Numbered from the stretch's first letter, positions 1 to 12,353 are shown. The stretch: DNA of 64,000 nt from Limonium bicolor (GCA_023374045.1 CM041779.1:302508167-302572166), one strand, 5' to 3'. Notes: generated by a model not told the origin, from the letters alone. A program made the numbers and translations.

Positions 1-2171
1 TGGTATACAAGGAGTGGAAACAGATATAAGCAGCTTGCAAAGAGCATAGCTCGCAGCAATACGGCTTAAAAGCCATCAACCAACTATGTTATGTAAACCT
101 TAACGGTTGCATAACCCATACCATTTGATAACAAGACTTGCAAGAGATATTGTCTCATACGACAAGAAATCAACAACTGGACCATCAATTCAAACCCAAC
201 ATCCTGAGTGGCTTGTAGTAATGGCCAACTCAGTGTCACTGTCACTAGAGCATCAGTCTAGTATATAGTTGACAAATTCTTAATTACCTTCATGCCTTCT
301 GTAGCAATGGTAGCACAGAGGCATAAGAATCATGATAATGCCAACATTGGCTAGTCCACATTTGGACACTACGAGAAACCCAAGGGAAGATACCCCTCGT
401 TAACCGAAGACCACCAATGCGGTGATGATGTGAACCCTTCGAAAAGGCTTCCATCTACTATAACAATGAAACCTACGCAATAGGTATTGCCATGGGGCGA
501 TGGAATAAGGAAATGGGATTTCCAAATCATTACAACGTAAAGGAGTAAGCATACCCCATGTGCACCTAAGCATATGTGAACCACTGTATAAACACCAACA
601 CGGTAAACCTCGTCACGAGACTTATGAGTGGAAGCATACCCCTCAACAAAGTACATTCACTGTTAGTGATAGAATACTCTTCAATTAGAGAACGGGACCA
701 GAAAACCCTTGAAGTTTCTTGGGATGTCCTGGTAATAAACATACAAGTAAAACTACACAGCGAGAGCCTGCTACCAATGCCCAGCACTGAGAGACAATAA
801 TTGTCAAAACAATCAACGGGAATGCACATTGCACACATGAATGACCAGCGCTCAAGAGAGCTTGTAACCCGATAAATTACTTCATCATTACCAACCAAGA
901 TACTTGGTAAATTATATCATAAATGATGATAAAATGTGAGGTAAGCAAACCTACACATAAAACGTAAGTTGAATAAAACATCTCCACATTGGGAAATAAT
1001 CACATCACGGTATGCTACAACAACCGTCATACACACGAACAGGGGAAACCCTCAGTGTTCATGCCATAAGGAAATGGTGCCAATGACAATGGCAATAAGT
1101 AAAGAGGAACTATCACAGTAACAGAAACAGTAAAAGCGATGTTGTATAATGAGTAAGAATACGGTGCGCAACAAGCGACCGCTATGAGGAAGTAACAGAT
1201 AATAACACAGAGTATAAGTATAGGATGACAGGTAGAAATATTCTTTCCTATCGCATAAGTGACTTACTGTCAAGCGTTTACGCCTCTGCACTCTGTATGA
1301 CTGAGTGTTTTGGTATTGCACTTGTGCAGCTAATGATCTAATGGGATGGCTAGGGATATGGAAAATGTAAACCGTAGTAAACCTTTCTTTTCACCAACGA
1401 ACATGGCACTAGCCAGTTAAGCAAGCTTAGCAACAAACCGTGCGGCCTAAGGCCAAAGAAGCACGAAGTGTGTACAATACGCTAACAATCACAAAAGTGA
1501 ATTCCAATGGAATAAAGGTGAAAGGAGATGTAAGAAAGTCACTAGAACCGACGCATACAAATGCAAGGTCATACAAGTAAAGAACACTTGTACTGAACCA
1601 GAAGAACTGGTATAATTCAGAAGCAATTGACAACAAAGGAAGCACTACAACTAAGTAGTGACTTAACCTCGCCCGACAATAAGTCGGAAGAGCTTGGTGA
1701 ATAATCACGAGAGTACGAATAGTATACATAATAGATCGCCAGAGAGCTGGTTATAAATCTTAAACTCATTGAGTTCAAACAGCGGTAAGAGAATACCACA
1801 CTATTAGTACACCCTATTCCCATAACGAAGGGATAAAGGGGCGATGAGTAACATATTGGAAACAACCAAGGAGCAGTAAAGTACTAAGATTATTAGGGTC
1901 ACGCAGCAGAAGCTAGTGGGCCTAGCTAGGAGATGATATACCTAGTAAGCATAATAGAAGGGCTATTAATGCCTTGAAGCCTAATAGGCTAGAACCGAAT
2001 TAATTATGAGTTAAATAAACTCATATAGGAATTCTTGGTGCAAAGACTAAACCATTGGTATGGTTAAGACCCTTTGACCAGAGCATATTGTATAGTGTAC
2101 CGTAGTGAAGCTAAACGCTTCAGATTGCCCAAATTGATTAAACCAATGTTTAATAATAATAACATATGGTA
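1..2171 (+). pseudogene. Decayed noncoding remnant of gypsy pol (integrase end and chromodomain)
   Basis: No open frame of useful length remains. The stretch at about 1250-1350 is nearly the same as 47970-48065 in G3 and has the layout of the integrase C-terminal region just before the chromodomain. A very degraded chromodomain-like trace follows at about 2030-2125, with a reading resembling 'MVK' and 'ATWELEA' in broken frames. G1 and G3 share the same decayed wording here, so the decay probably predates their amplification. This suggests a non-autonomous family moved by proteins from other copies. The first 1000 bases show no recognisable domain and are assigned here only by position. Confidence 0.55.
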
Positions 2172-2208
2172 GATTACGTGGGCGTAATCCCTTTTAAGGG
2201 GGGTAGAG
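2172..2208 (+). other. Post-pol stem-loop plus second polypurine-tract-like motif (G1)
   Basis: GATTACGTGGGCGTAATC is a perfect 7-bp stem with a TGGG loop. It is followed directly by CCTTTTAAGGGGGGTAGAG, which matches the true polypurine tract next to the LTR (3403-3418) except at its last bases. The same pair of motifs occurs at 8249-8285 and 48781-48817, and in altered form at 62356-62397. Confidence 0.75.
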
Positions 2209-2820
2209 CGAAAACCGCTAATGCAAGTTTTATAAAAAAACACATAAACTATAATGTGCATAGCACAAATGAGAATTGATTCGATGAGTGGTACTTACGT
2301 TATATAAACATACGTATTCATTCATAGTGAAATTGTGGTAACTAAGCATTAGACATGCAAATATCATAGGGCAATGTACCTATCTTGTAACACCAGCGTA
2401 AGAGTATCAGTAAAAGAAAAGTAATGAGTAGTGGATGGAACTCCACAAGTATTGTAACCTTTGAAGAAGTAGTACGAAATGAATGAGGATAGTAGATGAA
2501 TGAAGGTATGAGTAGTGGAATCGTAAGTAAAATATGTGAAACACTGAAGACAACTAAATCTTATAAGTGTAGTATTCCGTAGTTAGAATATAGGATATGA
2601 TGGTGAGTAATGGATGGAAGTAGTGAAGGTTGAGGAAATGAGCATTAGGATTGAACCACAGAGTAAAGCAATTGGGGAAATAGAGTGAGGATGATTGATT
2701 GACTGATTCCATCCTTTGGAGATGCATGAATGACTAGGAAGAGTAAAAGATAAAACATGAAAATAACTGAATTATTTGCTTGTTTGAAACTGATGTGGGA
2801 AGTCGAACTTGATCCTGATC

Positions 2821-2892
2821 AGATCAAGGGAAACCGAACACAAATTGGGGTGGAAAGATAGTTCAACACTGATGCTGATCACATCAGGGTCG
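2821..2892. other. Highly conserved 70-bp noncoding block of the gypsy 3' region (G1 copy)
   Basis: Almost identical to 8837-8906 (G2) and 49356-49431 (G3), although the flanking DNA has diverged strongly. It contains a short palindrome around TGATGCTGATCACATCA. The reverse strand reads in all three copies as a peptide containing VISISVELSFHPNLC, so an antisense coding segment is possible. The role is unknown. Confidence 0.7.
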
Positions 2893-3402
2893 AATGATTC
2901 TTAAAGCTCCCTTAAGTGGTCACAAAATCACACATAGGATAGAAGTAAGGTATATATATTGGACTTTGGAGTTATGTGTTTTAGAAAATTTTTAATTGGT
3001 AGTAGTGAAGTATTTCTCTTAGACTGAAGGTTAAGAAATTGTGAGAAGCATGTACCGGAGAAGATAGTAGTGTAGTATGTGGTATTATTCCAAAGGCAGC
3101 GGGACATAGAGGAGTCCTGCGTCGAGATGACCGGAGTGCCTGCGGGATGGTATGTGTATTGCATTGCTTTGGGAATAGCTTTGCACTGTATGTATGTATG
3201 AACTTTGTAATGAGGAACCAGATAGTTAGTAGTAGCGCGGATTGGAACAACTATAGTACATTTGGATGGTATGGTATGTAGAAACCTTGAGTGATGGATT
3301 TGGGAATTAGTAAGAGGAAGATTGTATAACCGTAGTATTAGACATGTAAGAATGAGTAAACATCGTAAACTTATAACCTCGAACAACTTTGAGGACAAAG
3401 TT

Positions 3403-3418
3403 CTTAAGGGGGGTAGAT
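3403..3418 (+). other. Polypurine tract of G1
   Basis: CTTAAGGGGGGTAGAT lies directly before the LTR start TGAAATACC. This is where plus-strand DNA synthesis starts in LTR elements. The same purine run adjoins the other three 3' LTRs in the window. Confidence 0.85.
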
Positions 3419-5721
3419 TGAAATACCCCCTTAAATAATATGCGCTTAAATTATCCTAATAGGTATTTAAGAGCCTAATAATGATTAAGAAGTATTGGTA
3501 GGGGAAAATAAATCCAAAAGAAATAAAGAAACGCTTAAAAAGTGAAAAACGCTAAATAAGCGTTAAATCCCTAGGAGGTATGGACCTCGGTTAGCGTATT
3601 ATAAGGATTTAAAGGCTTAAATAAGTCTAAATAATATGAGGGAACAAATCCCGAAGGAAACAGATCCTTAAAATAGATTAAAAACACTAACGAACATTAA
3701 AGCGCGTTTTTCGAGGTAACCCGGAAAGTGACTTTAAGTAGTCAAACGGACCCGTAAAAATTATAAATCATAAATAATAGTAATTAAACATTTATGAAAG
3801 CTTAGTAGTCAATAAAAATAAAGAAACGAGAAAATTCCGGAAACGGGCCCGGTTAGTGAACAGTACCTAAACGGGTAAAATAACGAGCGTTTTCTGTAAA
3901 AGAAGAAAAACGCTCCAGCTAATATAACTGTAGGGGGACCGATTTTAATAGTCAAATAACTCCCTCACACACACATGTAACTAGCTAATAAATAAGAGAG
4001 CCAAAAGCAAAAAGCAATAAAGTAGAAACTACTTTATCCCTTCTCTCTCTCCCACTCACTCATTTCTCTACTCTCTCACCTCTCTCCTTCCTCACCATCG
4101 ATTTCCCCCTCTCTCCTCTGGTTTTGGCGATTTCAAGCTCCCCTAACAACAACAATGGCACTTCATCTTCTCTCCCATGCTCTACCTCCATTTGAGCTCC
4201 AATCACAAAAATAATTACATATTTGTAATCCCCTCATCCTCTCTATCATTCTCTTTTTCAAATTTGAAAAGGATGAGTTTCATCTCCATGGTTTTCCCCA
4301 TTTGAAGAGAAAGCACACCATTATGGAGCTTGGAGTCTCCTTTCCAACAAGGTAAAAATCTCCATGAAAACCTTAAGTTTTCTTCATCTCCTTTGGTAAC
4401 CGATTTTGCCTCTTTGTAACACTCCATTTTCTCTCTCTCTTTTGAGCATAATACCAACCTAGCAATGGTGGTGGATTCACCTTCTTGGACCAAGGGCTAA
4501 AACCCCTTCTAAAACACTCCAAAGGTAAACCCTAGAATTTTTATCTAAACACTTCAATGAATTATTGTTAACTTAGGGTTAGTATATTAATTATAGTTGT
4601 TTTGTGTTCATTGAGTGATGGAATGGAGTTTGGCAACTCCATTCCCCACATGGCCGATTTGGGCAAGATAGAAAGAAGAGGAGAATTGGAAAAGGAGTGA
4701 AGAAATTATAGCTCAAGGTAAGAGCTCTTTACTAATGTTAAATGTTAGTGCATTAGAGTAATGGGAATGGGAAAACCAATCTAAAGAAACCAAATAATGT
4801 ATTAGTAATGTAATTGAGGAAGTTTGAGTATTTGTGAGCTAGTATTTAATTGTGGGCCTTAGAGCCAAGTGTATTGTGTATGTGCATTAGTAATGTGGAT
4901 CGAGGAAGTAATGGTGTACTAAGATTTGTATGTGTGCTGGTAGAACCCTTGTGGTTTGGCTAGATTAGGAATGAGTTTGATGAGAAAACACATATGTGGA
5001 GAAGTAAGAAGTAGAGGAGCTATGGCAAAATTTTTGGTAGGAATATGTACATGTAGGGATGACTTGGTAAATGGGAAAACCAAGGGTGTATTGGAGTAAG
5101 TAGAGATGTCTAATAGCTATGAGTAGTAGTTGTGGTAAGAGAATGAAAGGATAAAAATCTGTAGCAAAAATTGTTGGATGGCATTGGAGAAACTAGGAGA
5201 CTTATGTACAAGACCTTGGGAGTGAGTGTTGGACTTGAAGAGGAGAGGCATGCATTGTAGGCCTTGAAAATGGCATTAGGAGAGGAAATTATGTATGGAG
5301 GAGGTAGGAACCAAAATCTGTAGCAAAGAGGTATTAAGTAGCATTGTAAAACTAAAAAGAAGTAGTGTGCAAGATTTGGTAAGAGGAGAGTAGGACTTGG
5401 GTATGGGTAATGTAATGGCTTGGAAATGTATTTGGGATGCTAGGAGTGACATTGGTAGATGAAATATTGAATGGTAGGAGTTGTAGGAAAATCTGTAGCA
5501 TTAGAGAATGGAAAACTGTTGTAAGTGTTGAAAGGGAGTGAGGGAATTGTGTAAGTTGTTTGATGGATTTAGCAATAATTTGATGGATGAACTAAGGTGA
5601 ATTAGAGGATTTAAATGTTGTTTAAACATGTAGGAAACATGTGGAAATGAGTAGGAAAAGATTGGGTGTGAATTGAGTAGAGTTGGGATTCAAAATAAGT
5701 AATTAAAATGGGTACTGGGCT

Positions 5722-5930
5722 GGACCGACCCTAGGACCGACCCTAGCAGCGTCGGTCGACCCGAAAAATTGTAATCTCTGAAACTTAGAAATTTTAGATG
5801 GGAAATGTTTCTGTAACGGACCGACCCAAGGACCGACCCTGGTTGGGTCGGTCGGGTTGGAATTTTCTGTAATTAGAGTCTCTGCAGCCGACCAGCCCAT
5901 GGGTCCGACCCAGGGTGGGTCGGTCGGGTC
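5722..5930. repeat. LTR hairpin array, GGACCGACCC type (G1)
   Basis: Three units, each pairing GGACCGACC-type sequence with a GGTCGGTCGG-type partner, separated by AT-rich spacers of about 35-65 bp. Arrays with the same architecture and position occur in G2 (12173-12353), the solo LTR (42964-43220) and G3 (38905-39150, 53152-53400). The G3 array has a different core sequence. Confidence 0.8.
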
Positions 5931-7506
5931 AAAACTTAAAAAAAAAAACTAAAAGATTATGATTAGTATATATATATATGTATATGTATACCCACTTATA
6001 CATATGAGCATATATATGTAAGTATACCATTGTTAAACAATTAAAAGTAAGTAAAAGATAAAATGTAAGTATAGGATGTAAAGACTTAGTAGTATGAGTT
6101 AGGAAACGTAAGGATAATCGAATTAAATTGATGATAGTTAGATTAATTATTCGATTGTATGTAAATACATAGGATTTGATTTGTGAACACCGGAGGAACG
6201 TTGGGATACAAGTACAACGGTGAAAGGTATGATTTCTTCATGCCCTGTATCCTAATCTGGTTACCCCGATTTGTGTGCTTATTTGACCACCTAATAAGAT
6301 AAATGCATGAATCGGATTATATGCACTACTTGTGCTTTTTACATTGTTCTCGATATTTGTCTGAACAATAGTTTGGATAATTCATGAAAATATGAATGAT
6401 GATGATGTGTATTGTATTTTGTAGTGTACGTGTATATTGTAATGTATTTGTATGTATGTGTATATGGGTATTGTATTATTGTGGCTTGGATGTTGACTTG
6501 TGCTAATTCCTAACTGTCTAACTCCTAACTTAAGTGAGTAAATTGGAATGAGTACAAGTCGATACAGCTTCGGCCACGCGTGAGGATGCGGAGTCACAAG
6601 AGGTTGGCTGCAATCCTGACTCTTAAACTGGTCCGCGGCCCAAATCCCTTAAATGGGTAGCATCCCGGATTGGTGAGTCAAGTAAATCCCGGAGGTGGGG
6701 ACGGTGTAGTCCCCAGGGCCGAGGTCCCGACGACTTAACTTGAGTAAGAGTAAGAGTAATTAAGTATGGATCCGTGAGTATGAGTATGAGTTTGTATGCG
6801 TAGTATGAAGTAACGAGTAAAAGAGTAATCTCCACCCGATTAACCCGGGTGGACCAATGAAGCTAACAAGAATTGTATATTGTGTATGTAATGGGTATGC
6901 GTAATTCGGAAGAAGGTAGGTATGTATTGGATGGTTTATATTGTATTCCTTGTATGAAATGAATGTATGTATGTACGCTGTGTGTAGATTATTGTATTCG
7001 TGCATAAGAGAATGTATGCATGTGTGTTTGTATGAAAACGAACCGCATGTATTCGACCAAGTGGTGCGGCGTACCCTCACTAGTACGCGGGGTATGCGGT
7101 TATCATGCTCGGCGAAAGCTTACCCTTCGGGGACATTTTTTAGTGTGTATGTACCCGAAGCGAACGTGGTCAAGGCACGAGACCGGCGACTACATTGGAT
7201 AGTAGTAGTAGAATGTAGAGGTGTATCAACTAGCACATCCCTTGTATTTAGAAAGTAATGTAGTAGTGAGGAATGGGTAGACGTAGACTCATAATGAGTA
7301 TCTATGAACTTGGAGGAAACATTGTATTTGTATTGAGAACCTAGTAAACTCGGTTATGTATTTTGTATGGTATGGTACTGTAAAGGAGTAACGTGTTGAA
7401 TGGAATATAGTAGTATTGAACTGGAGAATGGAGTATGTATTGTAGATGTGTAATACTCGGGATTCCGGTCCATCAGACCGATGTTGTATGTAGAAGTAGT
7501 AGCCTT

Positions 7507-7528
7507 GTTAGTCACGTGGGTGACTAAC
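7507..7528 (+). other. U5 stem-loop with CACGTG core (G1 LTR)
   Basis: GTTAGTCAC pairs perfectly with GTGACTAAC around a GTGG loop, about 100 bp before the LTR end. Homologous stems with paired base changes occur in the other LTRs. The core CACGTG is also a G-box sequence, so a DNA-level role is an alternative. Confidence 0.75.
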
Positions 7529-7674
7529 GGCATTGTATCACCCATTGTATGTAAGTAAATATCCGCTGCGTGTATCTGATATGTAAGGAGATTGGACGGT
7601 AAGCACTGTATTAATGGTAGGGGTGTTACATAAGGATAAAACTGTAAAGCGTAATAAGCACTAAACTGTAGTTT

Positions 7675-8248
7675 TAGATTAAGAATCATCCTCAGACCAA
7701 TGGTCAGTTGGAAAGAACGATTTAGACACTTGAGAGAACACAAAGAGTATGAACGTTAGATCTCCAGAGACTGGATAGACGAGCTACAACTCATTAAGGC
7801 CGTGTATATATAAAGATAACACGTGTCTATTGAGGGACCTTTAGTACTAAATTATAAGCATGCAGGAGAAGGACATACAATACTATAAAAGGATAAGAAA
7901 GGCGAACTAAGCCTAAGGTTATCAGAGTCGCGCAGCGAGAGCTAGCAGATCAGTACCTTAAAAGGTTGGAGATACCTGATGAACGGGAAAAAGGAATGAT
8001 GTACCACACATCTTCCAATGGAACAAATATTAGACTTATCAACTGAATGCTTTAGAACCTTTGAGGTAAGACCAAACTAAGTTAAGAAAATGGTATAAGT
8101 ACCGTTAAGGGTCCTAGATATAGAGACTAAGCCATTAACATGGTCGAGACCCTCTGATCGAATCATAAGTGAGATAGATGACATGGAAGCTAGAATGCTT
8201 AGTGAAAATTAGACTTCTTGAACCTATGTTCAAGGATGATATAATGTT
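7675..8248 (+). pseudogene. Integrase remnant of G2 pol
   Basis: Bases 7687-7719 read HPQTNGQLERT, the conserved segment around the catalytic glutamate of gypsy integrase. A trace near 7770-7800 reads as WIDELQLIK, matching the WIDRLHLIEFAYNN region of G4. Frameshifts and stops follow at once. Beyond about 7810 nothing specific can be read until the stem-loop at 8249, although the spacing suggests degraded integrase end and chromodomain. The protein would have inserted the cDNA into the nuclear genome. This copy is dead. Confidence 0.7.
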
Positions 8249-8285
8249 GATTACGTGGGCGTAATCCATTTTAAGGGGGGTAGAG
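8249..8285 (+). other. Post-pol stem-loop plus second polypurine-tract-like motif (G2)
   Basis: GATTACGTGGGCGTAATC (7-bp stem, TGGG loop) followed by ATTTTAAGGGGGGTAGAG. It lies about 1.15 kb before the true polypurine tract of G2. Confidence 0.75.
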
Positions 8286-8836
8286 CGAAAACTGTTTAGC
8301 GTATGTTTATGTACTGAGTACGTAAACTACGGTGTGCATAGCACAAAAGAATTTGAGAATTTGTTTTACATAAACATTTTGAGATTAATTATGGTTATTT
8401 CGCACATAAGATGCGAATACCATACATATTAAGTACCTATCTTGTTAACTCCGGCGTGAGTACAAGTTAAGAGAATTAGTGAAGAGAATTAAAGAGACTT
8501 AAGGAATATATGAGATATAAGTCGATATGAAAGTATGTGTGAGATAAGAATATGGTAACACTATGAGACTTATTCGATATAAGTATGAGGTATGAAATGG
8601 TAATGCTATGAGGTATAAGATGGTGAGAATTGGTATGAGACTGATATAAAACTTAGTAGGAATGAGAGTCCTGATGTGATTACTAAGAGATGAATTGGGA
8701 ATGTTTGATGGGCTGAGCCCATACCTTGGAGATGTACTGGTTACGACTAGAAAGACTAAAAAGTTAGAAAATTGGAAATGAGTGAATTATTTGATGTTTG
8801 AAAATGACGTGGGAGGTGGAACTTGATTTTCTAGGG

Positions 8837-8906
8837 ATCAAGGGAAACCAAACACAAATTGGGGTGGAAGGATAGTTCAACACTGATGCTGATCACTTCA
8901 GGGTTA
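8837..8906. other. Highly conserved 70-bp noncoding block (G2 copy)
   Basis: Matches 2821-2892 and 49356-49431 with only a few differences. In this copy the antisense reading has a stop shortly after the shared peptide motif, which weakens a protein-coding explanation for this copy. Confidence 0.7.
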
Positions 8907-9061
8907 GATGATTCCTGAAACTTCCTAAAAGTGGTCACAATAAAATCACGCTAAGGATAGAGGCATTAGAATAAAACGGAATTGAGTTGATTGTATTTTC
9001 AAATAGAGGGAACTATCCCTCACCTGACCTCGTAAAAAGGACTTCCTTTTTACTAAGTCTC

Positions 9062-9190
9062 GCCCATGAAGCTGAGGACGCATGAGTCTTTGTCTTCGGA
9101 CCAGTGACATGGGGAGAACAGAGTGGTTTTGTATTCTAGCCCATGAAGGCGAGGACGAATGTGCCTTTGTCTACGGACCGGTGACATGGG
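9062..9190. repeat. Tandem repeat, two units, period 77 bp
   Basis: Two imperfect copies starting GCCCATGAAG at 9062 and 9139, each containing GAGGACG, TTTGTCT and GGACC..GTGACATGGG. The ends CCCATG and CATGGG make each unit weakly palindromic. A single related unit is in G3 at 49621-49670. Confidence 0.8.
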
Positions 9191-9416
9191 AGAATACGAT
9201 GAAAATTATGTGATTGTTTTAATCTTCGAAAGAAACAAAGGGAATTTTGAGTGCTATACATGCTTAAGCATGTTGTATGTTATTTGAGTATAAGTATATG
9301 ACATACCTAGGAGTCTAAGTATAAGTACATATAAGTATGATCTCTATGATCTATGGAATGAGGTAAGCCATGTATTCTAATAAAATAAGATGCATGTGAA
9401 CTTTGGGGACAAGTTC

Positions 9417-9433
9417 TTTTAAGGGGGGTAGAT
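9417..9433 (+). other. Polypurine tract of G2
   Basis: TTTTAAGGGGGGTAGAT directly precedes the LTR start TGAAATACC. Confidence 0.85.
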
Positions 9434-12172
9434 TGAAATACCTCAAACCTAAGTATGCTAGGTAAACATCAATTTATGATGTAATAAGGCTAAAACATGC
9501 CTTAGAAACATTGGTAGACAATTTAAACCAAGGAAAACACAAGAAAATGCCATAAGGGCAATTTAAGCAAAAATGCGCTCTAAGCTTGGAGTGACTTTGA
9601 TTAGCACCCAAATATCATTATAAGACCTTATTAACATGATAATGGACATGTTAAATCAATTATCAAAGAAAACCAAGCTCAAAATGAGTTAAAACACAAA
9701 ATGTGCTTTAAGACTCCTTAAAGCACCTTTTTGAGAAATTATCTTAGAAATGGGTTTTGAGTGGCTAAATGCCCATGATTACACCTTAATCAACATGTGT
9801 ACTAATTAGTATCACATTAGGAAGCCTAAATAAATGGGAAATCAAAAATGTCACAAATTTGTGCACTAATTTGTGAATAGTGCCAAATAGTACCTAGTTT
9901 AAGCTTTAGTCAACATAAGTCAATAAGTTGGTCAACCAAGACCATAAATACCTCATTAGTAAGGGGGAGGTTTTTAAATGGTGAGTCACCATAAGGAGCC
10001 AGCACATTAAGGAAAAGAAGAGGAAATGAGAGAATAGTACTATTTACCTTTTAAAAGAGAAATATCTTCACTTAAGCCTACCTCTCTCCTCTCTTCTTCA
10101 TTTATCTTCTTCACCAACGTTTTGTTCTTCCCCTATCTGTTCCAAACCGTTCCAAGCAGCCTCTATGGCACCACCACCTTCAATTGCTCACCAAATACTC
10201 ATTTTAGCTCCAAATCAGAAAGTAAGCATAGATAACTCTTAGTTAGATCAAGGCCTTGCTTCCTATCTTTTCAAAATTGGAAAAGCTTCATTTTAGAGCC
10301 ATGGGATCGCCATTAGAGGAGGAAAAATTATCTTGAAGGGTTCATTAGCTTCTCCATTCATTCAAGGTAAGGAAAATGTAAGAAAAATCATGTTTCCATC
10401 ACTTCTTCTCCATTGCCGAAAATTTACCTCTTAAGGTGGCTTGTTTACTTCTTGTTCTAGCCTTGATTCATTGTTCAAAATACTTGGGCTTGCCCTCAAA
10501 GCCATTCCAAAATTCAAAGGTAAACATCCATTTAGTGCATTAAGCAATTCTTGTAAACCTAGGAAATGATTCCTTAAGTTAAGGTGCAATATTTAGCACT
10601 TATTACATTATTTTAATGTGGATTAGAACATTGGCAAGAGGATTGAAGTCCTTGGCCGAGAATCATCCAAGGAAACCTAAGGAGGAAGTTAAGAGAAAAC
10701 TTGGAAAAACAAGGTAAATGTTTTACCTCAAGGTGGTTTGTTGTCTAAGGGGTGGTAATTAGATAAGTACTATATGTAGCTCAAAGCTTACATTAAGTAA
10801 TGGTTATATAACCTAAGAAAAAGGATTTGAACAAGCTTGTGAACTTGTGACTAAGGAGCCAATGGAAATGAGTTAGTAAGATAAGTATAAGGTGAATTAT
10901 GAGAACACTTATATTGCTATGGGAGCATTGTTGTGTGTATTTTCAGGTTGAAAGCTATTATTGTGGAAATTAAGTGTTTAAGTTTAAGTCATTTAAGGGC
11001 CTAAGAACCATGTCATTTAAGATCCTTAGTGCTATGCAATTTAAGATTATTGCACTATATTGAGTTTATTATGAATGAGTTGATCTGGGTGAGAAATATG
11101 ATGAGAAAAAGATTTGATGTGTGTGAGATGATTGAATGAGGAAAACTATGAATACGGGCATGATAATATACTAGAGGAGCCATGGCGAAATTTGAGTAGA
11201 AAACAAAGTGTTTAAGTGGTTGTTGGGAATTAATATGACCTAGGATTTACTACGAGTCATTAAAGGAAATTTGAGTGGAAATTAGTTAAAAAGGTGTTCT
11301 TGAGGATTAGAATGACTTAGAGTTGTCTAGGAGGAATTAGAGGTTAGGTGGGTGTATTAAACACACCAAAATCATGGTAATAGGAATACTAAGACTCGTG
11401 CAAAAATCTATGGGAAATGGTGTTCAGAAGTCTTGTGATAATTTAGGTATGGTCTAGTTTATATAACCTTGATGGTAATGAGTGGAATTGGGTGGAATAG
11501 ATGAAAGTTGTTTAAGAAGGGTTTAGCAAGGTCAAGATGAATGAGAAGGGTGTAAGGTGTTAAGAGTATGGCTAGAAAAGCTTAGGTATGTGCAAGCTTG
11601 AAAAGGGTTAGTAGAAAATGTAAAGGAGGGGAATTGTACAAGGAGATTAAATGAGGTTAAGTTTAGTATAACTAAGTTGGTAGACCATAAGATATGGAGT
11701 TAGAATTGAAGAGATGAGGTTAACACACTCTAAGAAGAGTTGTGAAAAGAATTGGTAAGTAGTACCACTTGAGATGAGGTTAGAAATGTGTAATAAGTAA
11801 AACAAATGCAAGAATGTTCAAGGTTTTAAGTGTAAACAAATTACAATATTTGGGTGGATGTTAAATGGAGTTGTAAGCAATGAAGAGATGGTTTAAGGTG
11901 TTTAAATGGTGTTAGAACATGTTGGGATGCATGAGGAGAGATTAGAAGAAGATTGGACAAAATTACAAGTTGGAAGTGTAAGGAATCAAGTGTTAAGTGT
12001 TAATAATTTAGTAAGAATTTGAGTAAATGTTTAAGGAGTTTGTTGGATGATTTAAGAGGGGATTAAGGTGCCAAAATGATGTTTAAACATGTGGGGAAAC
12101 ATGTGGAATGATTAGGAAAAGATTGGGGTGAATTTGGAGTGAAATAAGCACTTAAAAACAAGTTTCTAGTTT

Positions 12173-12353
12173 CGACCTACCTTAGGACCGACCTTGGCAA
12201 GGTAGGTCGGGCCCAGAATACCCTCCAGGAAGCTTTCTGACTTCGACCTACCTTAGGACCGACCTTGGCAAGGTCGGTCGGGCTAAAATTTGCGAACGGG
12301 AATGTTTCTGGTTCCGACCGACCTTGGGACCTACCCTGCAAGGTCGGTCGGCC
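12173..12353. repeat. LTR hairpin array, GACCTACC/GACCGACC type (G2)
   Basis: Three units about 65 bp apart. Each has CGACCTACC or CCGACCGACC on the left and GGTAGGTCGGG or GGTCGGTCGG on the right. In the first unit the altered base (CTACC) has its matching partner (GGTAG), so the pairing is kept. Confidence 0.8.

Larger units (their letters stand above)
1..7630 (+). mobile_element. G1: 3' part of a Ty3/gypsy (chromovirus, Tekay/Del-like) LTR retrotransposon
   Basis: The left end lies outside the window. What is seen is the decayed end of pol, a post-pol noncoding region, a polypurine tract (3403-3418) and a complete 3' LTR (3419-7630) that begins TGAAATACCCC and ends GGGTGTTACA. The five bases after the LTR, TAAGG (7631-7635), should be the right target duplication. 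The sequence that follows is the integrase region of a second gypsy element (G2), so G1 is nested in G2. The lineage call rests on similarity of order and motifs to G4, which carries a readable chromodomain, and on the very long LTR. Confidence 0.85.
3419..7630 (+). repeat. 3' LTR of G1 (4212 bp)
   Basis: Bounded by TGAAATACCCC and GGGTGTTACA. Contents in order: a noncoding AT-rich part; pyrimidine-rich stretches (4040-4110); a hairpin array (5722-5930); a TA-rich microsatellite (5966-5990); a block shared with the other LTRs near 6185-6280 (the segment leading to CCCGATTTGTGTGC); and a U5 stem-loop (7507-7528). The small open frames inside it look like chance frames, and no gene is supported. 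Confidence 0.85.

Noticed and set aside
2928..3398. 156-codon minus-strand frame upstream of the G1 LTR
   Set aside because: No domain and unusual composition. It is not maintained as an open frame in G2 or G3 at the homologous place.
5703..5900. Minus-strand frame reading repeated 'VGP' words in the G1 LTR
   Set aside because: It is a by-product of the GACCGACCC hairpin array. Similar frames occur at 43010-43309 and 53062-53391 in the other arrays, with no domain.
5722..5930. Resemblance of regularly spaced palindromes to a CRISPR array
   Set aside because: Eukaryotic nuclear context, only three or four diverged units, no cas genes, and the units lie within LTRs.
9062..9190. Possible hammerhead ribozyme at the GAGGACG / TTTGTCT repeats
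   Set aside because: The required CTGATGA and GAAA core elements are absent.
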